64,000 bases of DNA from Rhododendron vialii. Its lineage: Eukaryota > Streptophyta > Magnoliopsida > Ericales > Ericaceae. The position numbers and the translations under genes are program-made. Below, piece by piece: positions 11,531 through 26,910 of the stretch (the first letter of the stretch is position 1; the number at the start of each line of letters is the position of its first letter). The notes beneath the pieces were generated by a model. It was not told the DNA's origin, searched no databases, and was given only the letters and a program-made list of their open reading frames with translations. The DNA is taken from assembly GCF_030253575.1 (NCBI RefSeq), contig NC_080568.1:29198001-29262000 (forward strand). Reading direction: 5' to 3'.

Positions 11531-13574
11531 AGAACAATGCACTACCTTTCAACAAATATGCATTCTTAACAACACACGATGCGCATGCTTCAACTGCATT
11601 CCAATATACCGTCAAAGGCGGAAGGTATCAAATTGGTACCGCGTCAAAAGATAGTGTCACGCAACAGTTAAACGTAAGATCATCACCACCACCAGTACTT
11701 ATATTTTTCTTTCTACCAAAAGCGTGCTCTACTAATACTTCTAATATGCAGAGCGGTGTTAGAGCATTGATGTTGAACGTATTTAACAAGACTGAAGATG
11801 TATGGCTGTGTCAGAAATGCGACAAGCACGACGAGTACCCCAATGACAAGGTACCTTTCCTACTCGTATGGCCTACTCGTCTGCCCGGTCTTCGGTCTTC
11901 AATCGATTGCACCGTCTTGATCAAGTGGAGTCTAGGAGAGTGTATAGAATTGTTAGCCCCAAAACTGCCGCGAGTTCCTCTTGTCTAATATCCAGTAATG
12001 CATGAACTCTGTCATGCAACTAATGATATAGAATCAGAGTTCTCAATGTAAAAATCAATCGGCTGCGTAGCATATCCTTCGCGTATGCATGCTACAAAGA
12101 GGAAAATCTTGATTGATGTGTTGAGCTAACAATTATTGTTCTATCCTCATCTACTTTATTCCTCTTATGGTAATTAATATTTTTCATGTCGCTTGTTTTT
12201 GTAGAGCCCTGCTCTTGGCCTATTTCAGGAAGTCGAAGAATTCTTAACATCAAATCCATCTGAAGTAGTAACACTCTTCTTGAAAGATGAAGTTGAGACT
12301 CCTAATGGGCTAGCAAAACTTTTCGATGCAACCGGGTTGACAAAATACATGTTGCCGCTATCGAAAATGCCTCGATACGGTGGAGATTGGCCGAGAGTCA
12401 GAGACATGGTTGCTGCTAATCAGAGGCTTGTTGTCTTCTCTTCAGCCAAAACTAAGGAAGAAAGTGAAGGAATTGGGTATCAGGGGAACTTTGTAGTTGA
12501 ATACCAATGTACGTAAGCAAACACATTTCCCTCCTTTCCTTTTGAGTGCCATATCCATAAGAAAGAAACCTTGCAGAGAGTATGTTGAAAATATGCTCAA
12601 ATTTATGCTTCTAGTCGATAGTTTTGGTTCGTGTAAATATATATAAGTTTTCGATTCATTTTGTAGATGGAAGCCAGGGAATGGATCCATGGATGTGTGC
12701 TAAACGTGACGGTTTATCACCACTAGAGAAGAAAAGTAAATCTCTAGTGCTACTAAACTACCTTCTTCCACCACGAGGCTTCAGAAGGTATGGGGAAAAG
12801 ATCTCCAAAGACCTCATGTTGAATGCAATTCGTTTGTGTCGTACGATCGATTCTCATAACTGGGCGAATTTTATCGATGTTGATTATGACAGGGTACGTA
12901 ATAGACTGGTTTTGAAAACGAGTGTTCATAAACAGCAATATAAAGATTCTCTATTGGGCAAATATTAGTATGATTAACATCATACTTGTGTTTTTGTTGC
13001 AGGGAATTGACGTAGGACCAGCATTTCAAGCTGTAGACTTCCTCAATGGAAAGCTACTTTGTGGATGTGATGATGTGAATTCATGCAGAGTAAGTTGCTG
13101 TACTTTTACATGTTTATGGGAGCCAGAGTATGCATCAAAATCATCACAAGCATGCATGGGAATAGTAAGTAACATTCAAAGAAAGTAGGATGGAAGATGG
13201 GGTCCGATCTCCTCTGTCCCGAAAACCCCTATGTGCCCATGTGCCGAGGGGTTTTCCGGCCACATACAATCCAATGGCCGGAAAACCCTCGGCACAAGGG
13301 TTTTCGGCGCAAAGGATCCTGCCTCATGAAAGAATTCAAGGTTGCCCTGATCAAATAAACATGGCATGGGTTTTATAGATCCTACCTAACGGGAAATAGA
13401 GTTTTCTAAATCATTTCATATCTTGTCTTGTAGGGTGGTTCGTGGTGCCCTCCAGAGGCGGGATTTGGTATCAGGACCAAGGTTATTGCTTTGTTAATAA
13501 CATGTATTGTATTGGGATGCGCGTCATGTATCTTAAGATACATTAAAAAGCAAAAATATAAATTGAAAAAATAG
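9101..13574 (+). CDS. PI-PLC X domain-containing protein, tandem copy 2
   Basis: Eight exons: 9101-9199, 11112-11159, 11533-11673, 11752-11850, 12205-12508, 12667-12893, 13003-13089, 13434-13574, giving 381 aa in one frame; exons 1, 5, 6 and 7 match copy 1 in length. Signal peptide at residues 1-28. X-domain landmarks: LPFNKYAFLTTHDAHAS, SGVRALMLN, VWLCQKC, EEFLTSNPSEVVTLFLKD, LPLSKMPRYGGDWPRV, NQRLVVFSS, KSLVLLNY, NFIDVDYD, LLCGCDDVNSCR. The first catalytic His is kept (THDA, here even with the bacterial-type Asp), but the second, in WLCHSF of relatives, is Gln. No Cys-rich N-terminal module. The C-terminus is a membrane helix (about 352-367) followed by a Lys-rich tail. Intron 1 holds three insertions. 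Probably secretory-pathway membrane protein; catalysis is doubtful. Confidence 0.88.
9204..9231 (+). repeat. CT microsatellite at the exon 1 donor of copy 2
   Basis: CT run beginning four bases after the exon 1 donor (CAG then GTCCCCTCT). Counterpart of the tract at 2757 in copy 1. Confidence 0.9.
9269..9550. repeat. Foldback element built of TTTCGGTAA repeats
   Basis: Ends GGCGCTGCTATTCGCAG / inverse of AGGGCGCAGCCCTTTATTTT. Inside, the motif TTTCGGTAA followed by TG(C/T)(T/C)GAAAA recurs five or six times at roughly 30-45 bp, in alternating orientation (once as CTGCCGAACA). Such subterminal repeats resemble transposase-binding arrays of plant DNA transposons; the family (CACTA-like or hAT-like) is unresolved. 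Confidence 0.5.
9597..10714. mobile_element. Non-autonomous Mutator-like element (MULE), 1118 bp
   Basis: Long TIRs of about 90-100 bp: left starts GGTGAAATTACAC, right ends GTGTAATTTCACC, and both continue with CATCTATNNGGTTTNGACAC-type sequence. A perfect 9-bp target duplication TGAAAAGAA flanks it (9588-9596 and 10715-10723), the size typical of Mutator. The undisturbed site is preserved in copy 1 at 2832-2840. About 160 bp of the left end is tandemly repeated (second copy from about 9755). No transposase frame; the unique interior could be captured host DNA (Pack-MULE) but I recognise no gene in it. Confidence 0.88.
10768..10935 (+). repeat. SINE-like insertion in intron 1 of copy 2
   Basis: Sequence absent from copy 1 between AACTTG and (T/C)GTGGAA. 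It begins with an A-box-like TTGGTCTAATGGTTGG and has a B-box-like TCTAAGATTCGACTC about 60 bp on. No clear poly-A tail, so assignment is tentative. Confidence 0.45.
11446..11527 (+). repeat. CT microsatellite at the exon 3 acceptor of copy 2
   Basis: About 40 CT units ending in CAGTAG, with exon 3 starting at 11533. Same position as the copy 1 tract at 3862-3938, so the repeat predates the duplication. Confidence 0.9.
13198..13327. repeat. Inverted-repeat insertion in intron 7 of copy 2
   Basis: The arms GCCGAGGGGTTTTCCGGCCA and TGGCCGGAAAACCCTCGGC face each other across a short loop, and outer GAAAACCCC/GGGTTTTC motifs repeat the symmetry. Copy 1 has none of this between GGATGAAAGAT and TTCAAGG, so it is a private insertion. 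Confidence 0.7.
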
Positions 13575-13640
13575 TTATACTCAGCACAACATACAAAAGG
13601 TGTTGCATATAATGAATAGAGACTTTGAATATGCAAATTT

Positions 13641-14148
13641 TCACTACTTCAACTATATATAACATGGTTTAAAAGGAAAAGATATCATGTATCGCATCAT
13701 GAATTGTGTTGGTATTGCAAAAATATGAACTTAAAAATAAGATATGATTCGAGATATTGATCGATTTGACCTCTAAACCTATTGAATCGCAAGATACGTG
13801 TCGCAGTGTCGCATAGTACGTGAATAGCAACCAGCCCAACTCTGCCATTTCTAACCAAAGAACTTTGGGCTCTCTTTCTCTTTTTTTTCTTCATCTCTTC
13901 TCGTGCTATTATTTCCATGAAGTGAGGATTCCGTTGGAAATGATAGCACAAGAAGAGACGAGGAACGAATTCTTCAGAACAAGATGGTCTCTCCTACGAT
14001 TCTCCAGCAGCAACGAAACAGAGAACTCTGATGTTACTCCTCTCTTCTGTTTTGGTCTGCCAATGCACGAGCACAGTCACAAGCATGACCCCTCGCTGAT
14101 CGGCATCCTCATCGTAGGCAGCAGCTTCTTCCTAATGCTAGCAATCCA
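13641..14148. other. Intergenic DNA after copy 2
   Basis: No gene recognised. A 141-codon plus-strand frame (13820-14245) spans a hydrophobic stretch (IGILIVGSSFFLMLAI) and runs in the wrong frame into the GDSL remnant; it has no family I know. Confidence 0.5.
13894..13958. repeat. Near-perfect 24-bp stem hairpin
   Basis: Arms 13894-13917 and 13935-13958 pair over 24 positions with one C-A mismatch and one G-U pair as RNA, across a 17-base loop. Flanks do not extend the stem, so it is shorter than a usual plant miRNA precursor. Confidence 0.7.
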
Positions 14149-14339
14149 TTGGGTATTCTCACATTGGTTGTTTTTGGAGACTCAACCGTCAACCCAGGAA
14201 ATAACATCAGGATTTCAAGTCGAACACCAACAAAACCAGCCTTAGCGGAACATTTGTTCCGCACGGAATCGATTTCAACAGCATGTCGACACCCACTAGC
14301 CGTTTCACAAACGGCAAAACTGTTGCTAATTATAGGGTA
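14149..14339 (+). pseudogene. GDSL esterase/lipase first-exon remnant
   Basis: Reads TLVVFGDSTVNPGNN, the GDSL block I of plant esterase/lipases (usual VFGDSTVDPGNNN), then after a frame change PHGIDFNSMSTPTSRFTNGK and TVANY, equal to the family's PPYGIDF...PTGRFSNGKTVADY. A donor-like GTACGT follows at 14338, where the family's first intron normally lies. Later exons with the SGNH blocks are missing. One frameshift and truncation make it non-functional. Confidence 0.75.
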
Positions 14340-15148
14340 CGTACTAAGAATTTTAAGTAGTCTTTGATCAGTGAGCAGGAACCAACTACAAATCTATATT
14401 CAGTTTCACCAAACCAGAACGGGGCTAGTTTATTTCCTTTGCTAATTACTTTTGATCTGCTCAGTGTAGTAAATCGTTTTAGTTTGGATCTCCTGGGTGT
14501 AGTAAATTCTTTCTAGTAGATGGTTAAACCATTTGATTCTTCGGATTCATCTCAACGGGAGAAATCAAAAAATAAAACATCTAGACAAACAAATTATGTC
14601 AATGGTGTATGTCAATGGTTTTACTTAATGTCATCTACTATGCTGTTTTAATCTGGGTTTCTCGTTCTCGTGTGCAACGAGGACACGAACGGATGATCAC
14701 TGTACTCTACTAACGAATGGATAATTTACAGAATATGTTATCTTCTACCCTTCTAGTTCTAACAATCTGATTATATGCCCACGGCTAATAGAATCTCTTC
14801 TATTAAAGCCTATAATAAGCAAAATCCTCATTTGAAAATAGCTGATCACTGGCTTTATTGTCCACCATTTGCAAAATTGGAAGAAAAAGAATTACAATCA
14901 CACAGCTATGCACTCGGGAGTGAAGTTAACAGAAGGAGAAGCTACGCAGATAGAATAGAAATGGGAGCTGCTGCTACTGCTATGTCATCCACTGCTGTTA
15001 GCTCAAAGGGAGTGAAGTCAACAGAAGGAGAAGCTATTGAATCTTGTTTCAGAAGGGCTACTAGACTATAAAGAAGGGATCGATCCCAGACTGGGAATCC
15101 ATCATTCCTAGATGGCGAGAATCAGCCCTACATCCTTATGGACTCCAT
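14340..15148. other. Intergenic DNA with an unassigned 98-codon frame
   Basis: An ATG frame at 14775-15071 (plus) encodes 98 aa with balanced composition but no motif I recognise. Inside it GGGAGTGAAGTTAACAGAAG recurs at 14917 and, with one change, at 15009, so part of it arose by local duplication. It may be old transposon or organelle-derived DNA; I cannot decide. Confidence 0.4.
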
Positions 15149-15350
15149 CTATTCAACATACCCATGAGACAGAGTAATACCAGACACTGCAGCTTTAAAA
15201 ACTGGGCATGCATTGCCAAATTTCAGCAATGTGCCCGCTTCATCCATTTTCCCTTTCTTAACAAGCCCAATGGAGCCTGTAATTTCAACGTCCACAGGAA
15301 ATTTCACATACTTGTCAAAATTGGTCAGACAGAGTTCAAATATTCTGTTG
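15149..15350 (-). pseudogene. PPR-like C-terminal fragment
   Basis: On the minus strand an open frame of about 65 codons ends at a stop at 15149-15151 and contains GLVKKGKMDEAGTLL, close to the core of a pentatricopeptide repeat (GLCKKGKxDEAxxLL). Composition is protein-like and there is no upstream ATG in frame. It is either the last exon of a decayed gene or a dispersed fragment. It is not part of the intact PPR gene at 60.7-62.6 kb. Confidence 0.35.
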
Positions 15351-15580
15351 TGATTTCAATCCACATAAAATGCAAAAACTGAAACAAATGCGCAAACCTC
15401 ATATCACTTCAATTGGAATAGGGGTAGCGGTCAAGGTCTGAGACCTTAGGAGGAAGCAAACGTCAAAAGTCGGGACTTAGTTTTCTCCCTCCTAAGGTCT
15501 CCTAAGGTCTGAGGTGCTATCAATTACTTTCAAGCCTGTCCATTCAAAGTATTTTCTCTAGCTTTAATTGAGACCCGCGG

Positions 15581-15675
15581 AAGGGGGCGGTGTAATTGGT
15601 TTCACAGGATTAGTCGAGGTGCAAGTACACTGGCCCGACACCAAAGTTATCAACAACCAAAAAAAAAAAAAAAAC
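15581..15675 (+). repeat. 3' part of an Au-like SINE with poly-A
   Basis: Holds CACAGGATTAGTCGAGGTGC and CACTGGCCCGACACC, then an A-run at 15659-15674. Similar to the fragment at the left edge of the window. Confidence 0.5.
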
Positions 15676-15909
15676 AAAACACCGCCACACAGAGCCTAGC
15701 TCAATCATAGAAGGCAATCACACCACGCCACATGCAACAGAAAAATCAATGCATCGCGAGAAGATAACACACCGATAGCATTTTCCAATATGAAAAATGA
15801 ACTCAACCAGCAGATCCAAAATCAACCAAAATCAAATTCATATTCATATTAAGATAACAAGATCCAAAGTACCTCAAATCTGAAACCCAAAATTACTTCA
15901 AATCTAACA

Positions 15910-16110
15910 CTAAGCGGTGAGCAAAACGGCTCCCCCGGCCTCCTTAATCTTCTTCTCCGCATTCTTCGACACGAGCTTCGCCTTCACCACCACCGGCTGA
16001 GACCCAGGCAACACACCTTTCCCAAGCACCTTGAAGTACCCGAACTGCGTCACGTCGATCAGCGGCGCGTTCTCGGGGGTAGCCTTGTCTTTCACCTCCT
16101 GGGGAATCAA

Positions 16111-16145
<35 letters not shown>

Positions 16146-16204
16146 GGAACTTGTTGCGGAGCCTGTGGAAGTAGCGCATGCCGACCTTGCCGAAGTACCC
16201 CGGG

Positions 16205-16238
<34 letters not shown>

Positions 16239-16350
16239 AGCCGCCGGCGTTTCCCCTTCCGCCGGGGTGCTTCCGGTGCTTCCCGATGCGGCCGTGGCCG
16301 GCGCTCACGTGGCCGCGCTTCTTGCGGTTCTTCTTGAATCGGGTCGTCAT
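15910..16350 (-). CDS. RPL27A: 60S ribosomal protein L27a (uL15)
   Basis: A single 146-codon exon, as in Arabidopsis RPL27a genes. The protein begins [20 protein letters not shown] and continues with [20 protein letters not shown] and the [18 protein letters not shown] block of eukaryotic uL15, ending GAVLLTA. The very basic, Gly-rich N-terminal extension threads into the 60S rRNA core near the peptidyl-transferase region. Length is normal (145-148 aa). The coding part is GC-rich against AT-rich flanks. Upstream lie a telo-box (16391-16401) and a TATA box (16440-16447), usual for plant ribosomal protein promoters. High confidence. Confidence 0.97.
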
Positions 16351-16390
16351 TTTCCGGATCTGTGTGGCGAGGTCCGACGGCTGCTGCAGT

Positions 16391-16401
16391 GTTTAGGGTT
16401 T
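16391..16401 (-). promoter_or_regulatory. Telo-box in the RPL27A leader
   Basis: AAACCCTAAAC on the minus strand, 41 bases before the start codon. Telo-boxes (AAACCCTAA) are enriched close to start sites of plant translation genes. A second AAATTCTTACTT/GCCCTAAATT stretch follows upstream, near 16420-16430. Confidence 0.7.
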
Positions 16402-16439
16402 CTCTGAAGCCGAGGAAGTAAGAATTTAGGGCTTTGACA

Positions 16440-16447
16440 CTTTTATA
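16440..16447 (-). promoter_or_regulatory. TATA box of RPL27A
   Basis: TATAAAAG on the minus strand, about 90 bp upstream of the ATG, leaving room for a leader of roughly 60 bases that includes the telo-box. Confidence 0.6.
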
Positions 16448-16549
16448 GAATCGGATGTGGTCGTTTTACCATTTTACCCACTCTTTTTCATTTTGTTAGT
16501 TTTGCTTTGTTTCTTGTATTTTTAACTAGAAATGAATTTGTCAGTCCTT

Positions 16550-16607
16550 GTTAACGTCACTCCCTACAAGTGTACCAAAAAATACACTTACAGGGAGTAG
16601 CGTTAAC
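16550..16607. repeat. 58-bp palindromic mini-element
   Basis: GTTAACGTCACTCCCTACAA and its inverse TTACAGGGAGTAGCGTTAAC face each other over an A-rich loop. A related palindrome with the same GTTAAC and GGGAGTA(A/G) marks is at 49897-49986. Confidence 0.6.
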
Positions 16608-18197
16608 AAAAAGTGTGTCAAAATCAGCAGCCTTTTTAATTAGCCATGAAATCCTTGACAAAAAGAAAAAATTAGCCATGAAATCCTTGTATTGGGGGAT
16701 GGCGCTGACACATCCGAACCATTAATTTTTGAAATTATATCAAATGGTATCCGATCAACTTGATTCTTGACATAATCGATATTTTCGACAAGCTCTAAAA
16801 AGTAAACGATTTCGATCATTGTTGTAAACTGAAAAGGGCCCACAAACGATCCAAATTGGACCAGGCTGTATGAAAGCTTAATTATTACTTTTGCCTCTAA
16901 AATGCCAGAAGAGTGATGAGCCCACAGAGCTACACAACGGAAAGCCTCTGAAGAAATAACTTTTGAATTTATACAATGATTATGAAATTTTTTGTACTTT
17001 ATTTTATTTTTTTATATTCAAATTTTTTGTACTTACACTTTCAAAAACCTGTAATATTTTTTGGGTTTGAAGTTGAATTTTTATTTTTAAATGAGATGAA
17101 GGGCAGCATTTGAAAATTTTGTTTCGGGTCCAAGAAAACTCAAAATAGATCCTACTTAACAGCTTTGTTTAACCATAGGCTATAAACAAGTCAGTAAATT
17201 ATTTATCTATTTCTAAGCAGACTTCAAACGATCTTCAATCGAGTCGAGCTTGAGTAATTTGTTTCCTATGAATACTCAAGAGCACATGGGCGTATCAAGC
17301 AACGTTTGAATCGACATGCAAATTGACAAATTTTGAATGTGTTTTTAAAGTCTAGATATGAAATGGAGTGCTGGAAAATACAACATATGACCTGGTTACA
17401 ATAATTTTTGTCTTTTTAACTGCTTTGGACTCTTCTTCTTCTTCTTTTCTTTTTGTTTGGTTCAATGGTCAGAGCGTTCAGACTAATTTACATGCTCCTC
17501 AACTAATCCCTAACAGACAATTGTTGAATACACATTAGGCCGCCATATCATAATCAATACTCCACCTAAGAAGAAGTTAAACTTCACAGTCGTATTTGAT
17601 TGGTTTTGATGGGTTAAAACGGCAGAATTGAGACTCATTTACAGCCAACACCATCAGTAGGTTAAGCATGTGATTGGGTTTGATGGGTTAAAACAGTATC
17701 AATGGGTCTCATTTCAAGCCACCACAGTCTGGGTTTGGAAAATCAAACTCTGCTACTGGGAAACAGTTCTTAACAAGAAAAATTATATGGTGGTCTTGGC
17801 GGTGCCCCAACACACCATTATCCACATCACATACACTAGCGGTAGACGGTTCACTATTCATCCTACAAAACTCAAAGGCAGAACCATTCAATAAGCCCCA
17901 AAAAATCACTTGGAAACTCGAAAATTCACATTCCATCTTCCTTTAGTCTGCAAATTAACACAAGTAGTGTATACAATTAATTCAGCCATGAAACTGTTCT
18001 AGATGCCCATTTCAAACCAGGTTCAAGATTTGAAGTTCCGACTGTCACAAAGCTGACATAATATCAATGAGCTACTCCTTATGAGCATGTTGCCTTCTTT
18101 CAAAACTTGAAAGATCTTCCAAAACCAATCCAAATCTGTTTTTGCCCAAACCAATGGTGCCGTAGCCATTGGTTTGGGACACTGTTTGATCCCTAAA
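16608..18197. other. Spacer between RPL27A and the helicase 3' end
   Basis: No gene seen. About 16690-16870 is related to one arm of the foldback element at 42038-42468 (shared ATATCAAA...ATCCGATCAA and TTTTCGAC...GATTTCGATCATTGTTG blocks). Two imperfect direct copies of a roughly 56-bp block (GATTGG(T/G)TTTGATGGGTTA) lie at 17599 and 17672. The right part probably includes the helicase 3' UTR. Confidence 0.55.
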
Positions 18198-24926
<6,729 letters not shown>

Positions 24927-26711
24927 TACTGGGAAAATCTCGCAGGGGACGGAAGCAGCTAGGGTTTGGAGAGAAAGGTGCGAATTTGTAGGAGATTGGA
25001 AACGAAAGTTTCTTTACTTTCTTCCTTTCCCTCTTTGATTCGGTCGATTTGTTTTGGAAAAAATTCGTTTTTGCTTCCTCAGCTTCACTTTCCAGCTACC
25101 GACTACCGTGGGAAAGCGGAAAATATCTCCTAAGTAAAGTTTTGTTTTTTTAATCAGACAGAAAATATCTCCAATGATGAAGAAATCATTTTTGTTTTTT
25201 ATTTTCTCGGTGAATGCCCCGTTTAACCAATGTTCTTATTTTTTTTAAGTATTTATTTTTTTTTTTATGAGATAGATCATTCTCTAATAATACATCACAT
25301 TCAATTCAAAAAATAAGTATTTATTTGAGAAATAAATAATTATTTCTCTTAGCGGAATAAGGCCTTAGTAAAATGGTTGGGAAGAGAAAGCCAGAGTCGT
25401 AATCTCTCTTAAGGAAACGAGGTTCTCAACCGTCATGGCATGTTCCGCTAGTAAGTTGATCAGTACCACTTTTTGAAGAAGCCAAGCTTACATGGGTGCC
25501 TCTGGGAGTAACCCCTGTCCATGGAAAGGTAGTTTGTCACCTTTCAAGGCACAAGTTAAACAGATGATGCTCACAATACACAGCATACGGTTCACAAGGA
25601 CTACTACCCGTAAACATGACTCAAACTCGTGACCGTGTGTTGAGTGGAGTTTCGCCCTCACACCATTTGCCATCTTTGGGAACCACCTCCAGTGGTTGGA
25701 GAAATCAAATTGCAAGTGCAAATAGAACAAAATTTTTGAGTGTAGTTCAAAGGAAGTAAATTATAGCTATAAATCCCTCTGTACAATATAATCAGACATG
25801 CCTGAACTTGGAGAGAACGACGATGTCATCCATGATCCATCCAGTAGAGTGATCATATTTTTTTTGGAGAGTTTTGTTAAGCACGTAATAATCCTCGGAT
25901 TCGATAATTAAATTGCATAATTAAGGACATAGTTGATTTAGATTAGATACCTAACTTTCAATCAACAATGAATTTAGGCCATGAATGGATTATTGGCTTA
26001 CCGAGTTAACTCTTTAGGCACAATTTCCATTCTTCACCTCTGTCTTTTTTCTTGTTTTGACAATTTCGAATATAGAGTTCAGGATTCCGTTAGCGTGTGT
26101 TCTACGGAAACGCATTAAAATGCTAAAAATGATCACTTGTACGTTTCTCGTGAAAGTGCATGTTTTGGGGATGTGCATCTCATTTTGAACTACATATCTT
26201 AACCTCCACTCAAGGAATAAGCCATCGAACTTGCTAATGTTTACCAAATAAAATTTGAGTAAGATTTAAATGAAAAGTCAGGTCCTCTCTAAATGGGGTA
26301 GATACTAGCTAGCCGGAGGAAGGGCAACAGATTTTATGTATGCCGAGCAAAAAGTTTTGATATACACTGTTCATCTTGTAGAGTTTGGCGAAAAGATCAA
26401 ATGATCAAAATCAAGTTTAGCGCACATTGATAACTCAACCGAGGACATCATTGTTCTCAAAAAATTGAACAGAAAATATGATTTTGGATTGCACGTTGAT
26501 GATGTAGTTACCGATGTTTGATGAATTTGATTTTCAATTTTGTTAGATGGTTCATATCAAATTTTTTAAGTCTCAAATAAATCTTGTTACAGAGACACAA
26601 CAGAACATGCTCCCAGGTCCCTACTATCGATGGCTAAAGTAGGGTTTCTTTCTTTACATCTAAAAGGGCTAAAAAATTTGGCGTGTCGTGTATTATTTTT
26701 CATGGGTGTCG

Positions 26712-26910
26712 GGTTCGGGAATGCTGCTGATCGAGAAACTTTTGCTGAGCGGGTGCAGAGCGACTGATCTGGTCATTCATCTCGGCAGGAACGACTCGAA
26801 TCGAATCTGAGCGCATGCAAATTTGAACCACCCATTTACTCCGATTCCGTCAATTGCCGAGGTGAGTGGCCGCTCTGCAGGGGCTTGGCAACATCCCCAT
26901 TCCGTTTTCT
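26712..26910 (+). repeat. GGGATGCTGCC-family element, copy 2
   Basis: Starts near GGGAATGCTGCTGA, ends CTTGGCAACATCCCC; inner TCATCTCGGCAGGAACGA and GAATCTGAGCGCATGCAAAT align with the 5450-5645 copy. Confidence 0.6.

Larger units (their letters stand above)
885..13640 (+). repeat. Tandem segmental duplication (two units)
   Basis: Two units, about 885-6220 and 6892-13640, share order and sequence across upstream flank, all eight exons and introns of the PI-PLC X genes. Flank anchors that align include GGGCAAACTACC (about 1317 and 7117), the stretch around 1399-1480 against 7260-7345, and TGTGGTCCAAGGTC (2030 and 7732). Exon 1 to exon 1 spacing is 6443 bp, last exon to last exon 7458 bp; the difference comes from private insertions. 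Introns are clearly diverged, so the duplication is not recent. Confidence 0.9.

Noticed and set aside
13545-13574. KKxx-type ER retrieval signal at the end of the PI-PLC X proteins
   Set aside because: The lysines are at -4 and -1/-2 with Leu at -3, so neither KKxx nor KxKxx is met, although the tail is basic.
14775-15071. 98-codon frame as a real gene or organelle insert
   Set aside because: Balanced composition but no family I recognise and an internal direct repeat; left as unassigned.
16144-16407. 87-codon plus-strand frame opposite RPL27A
   Set aside because: Antisense shadow of a GC-rich coding exon, Val/Ala-rich, no own features.
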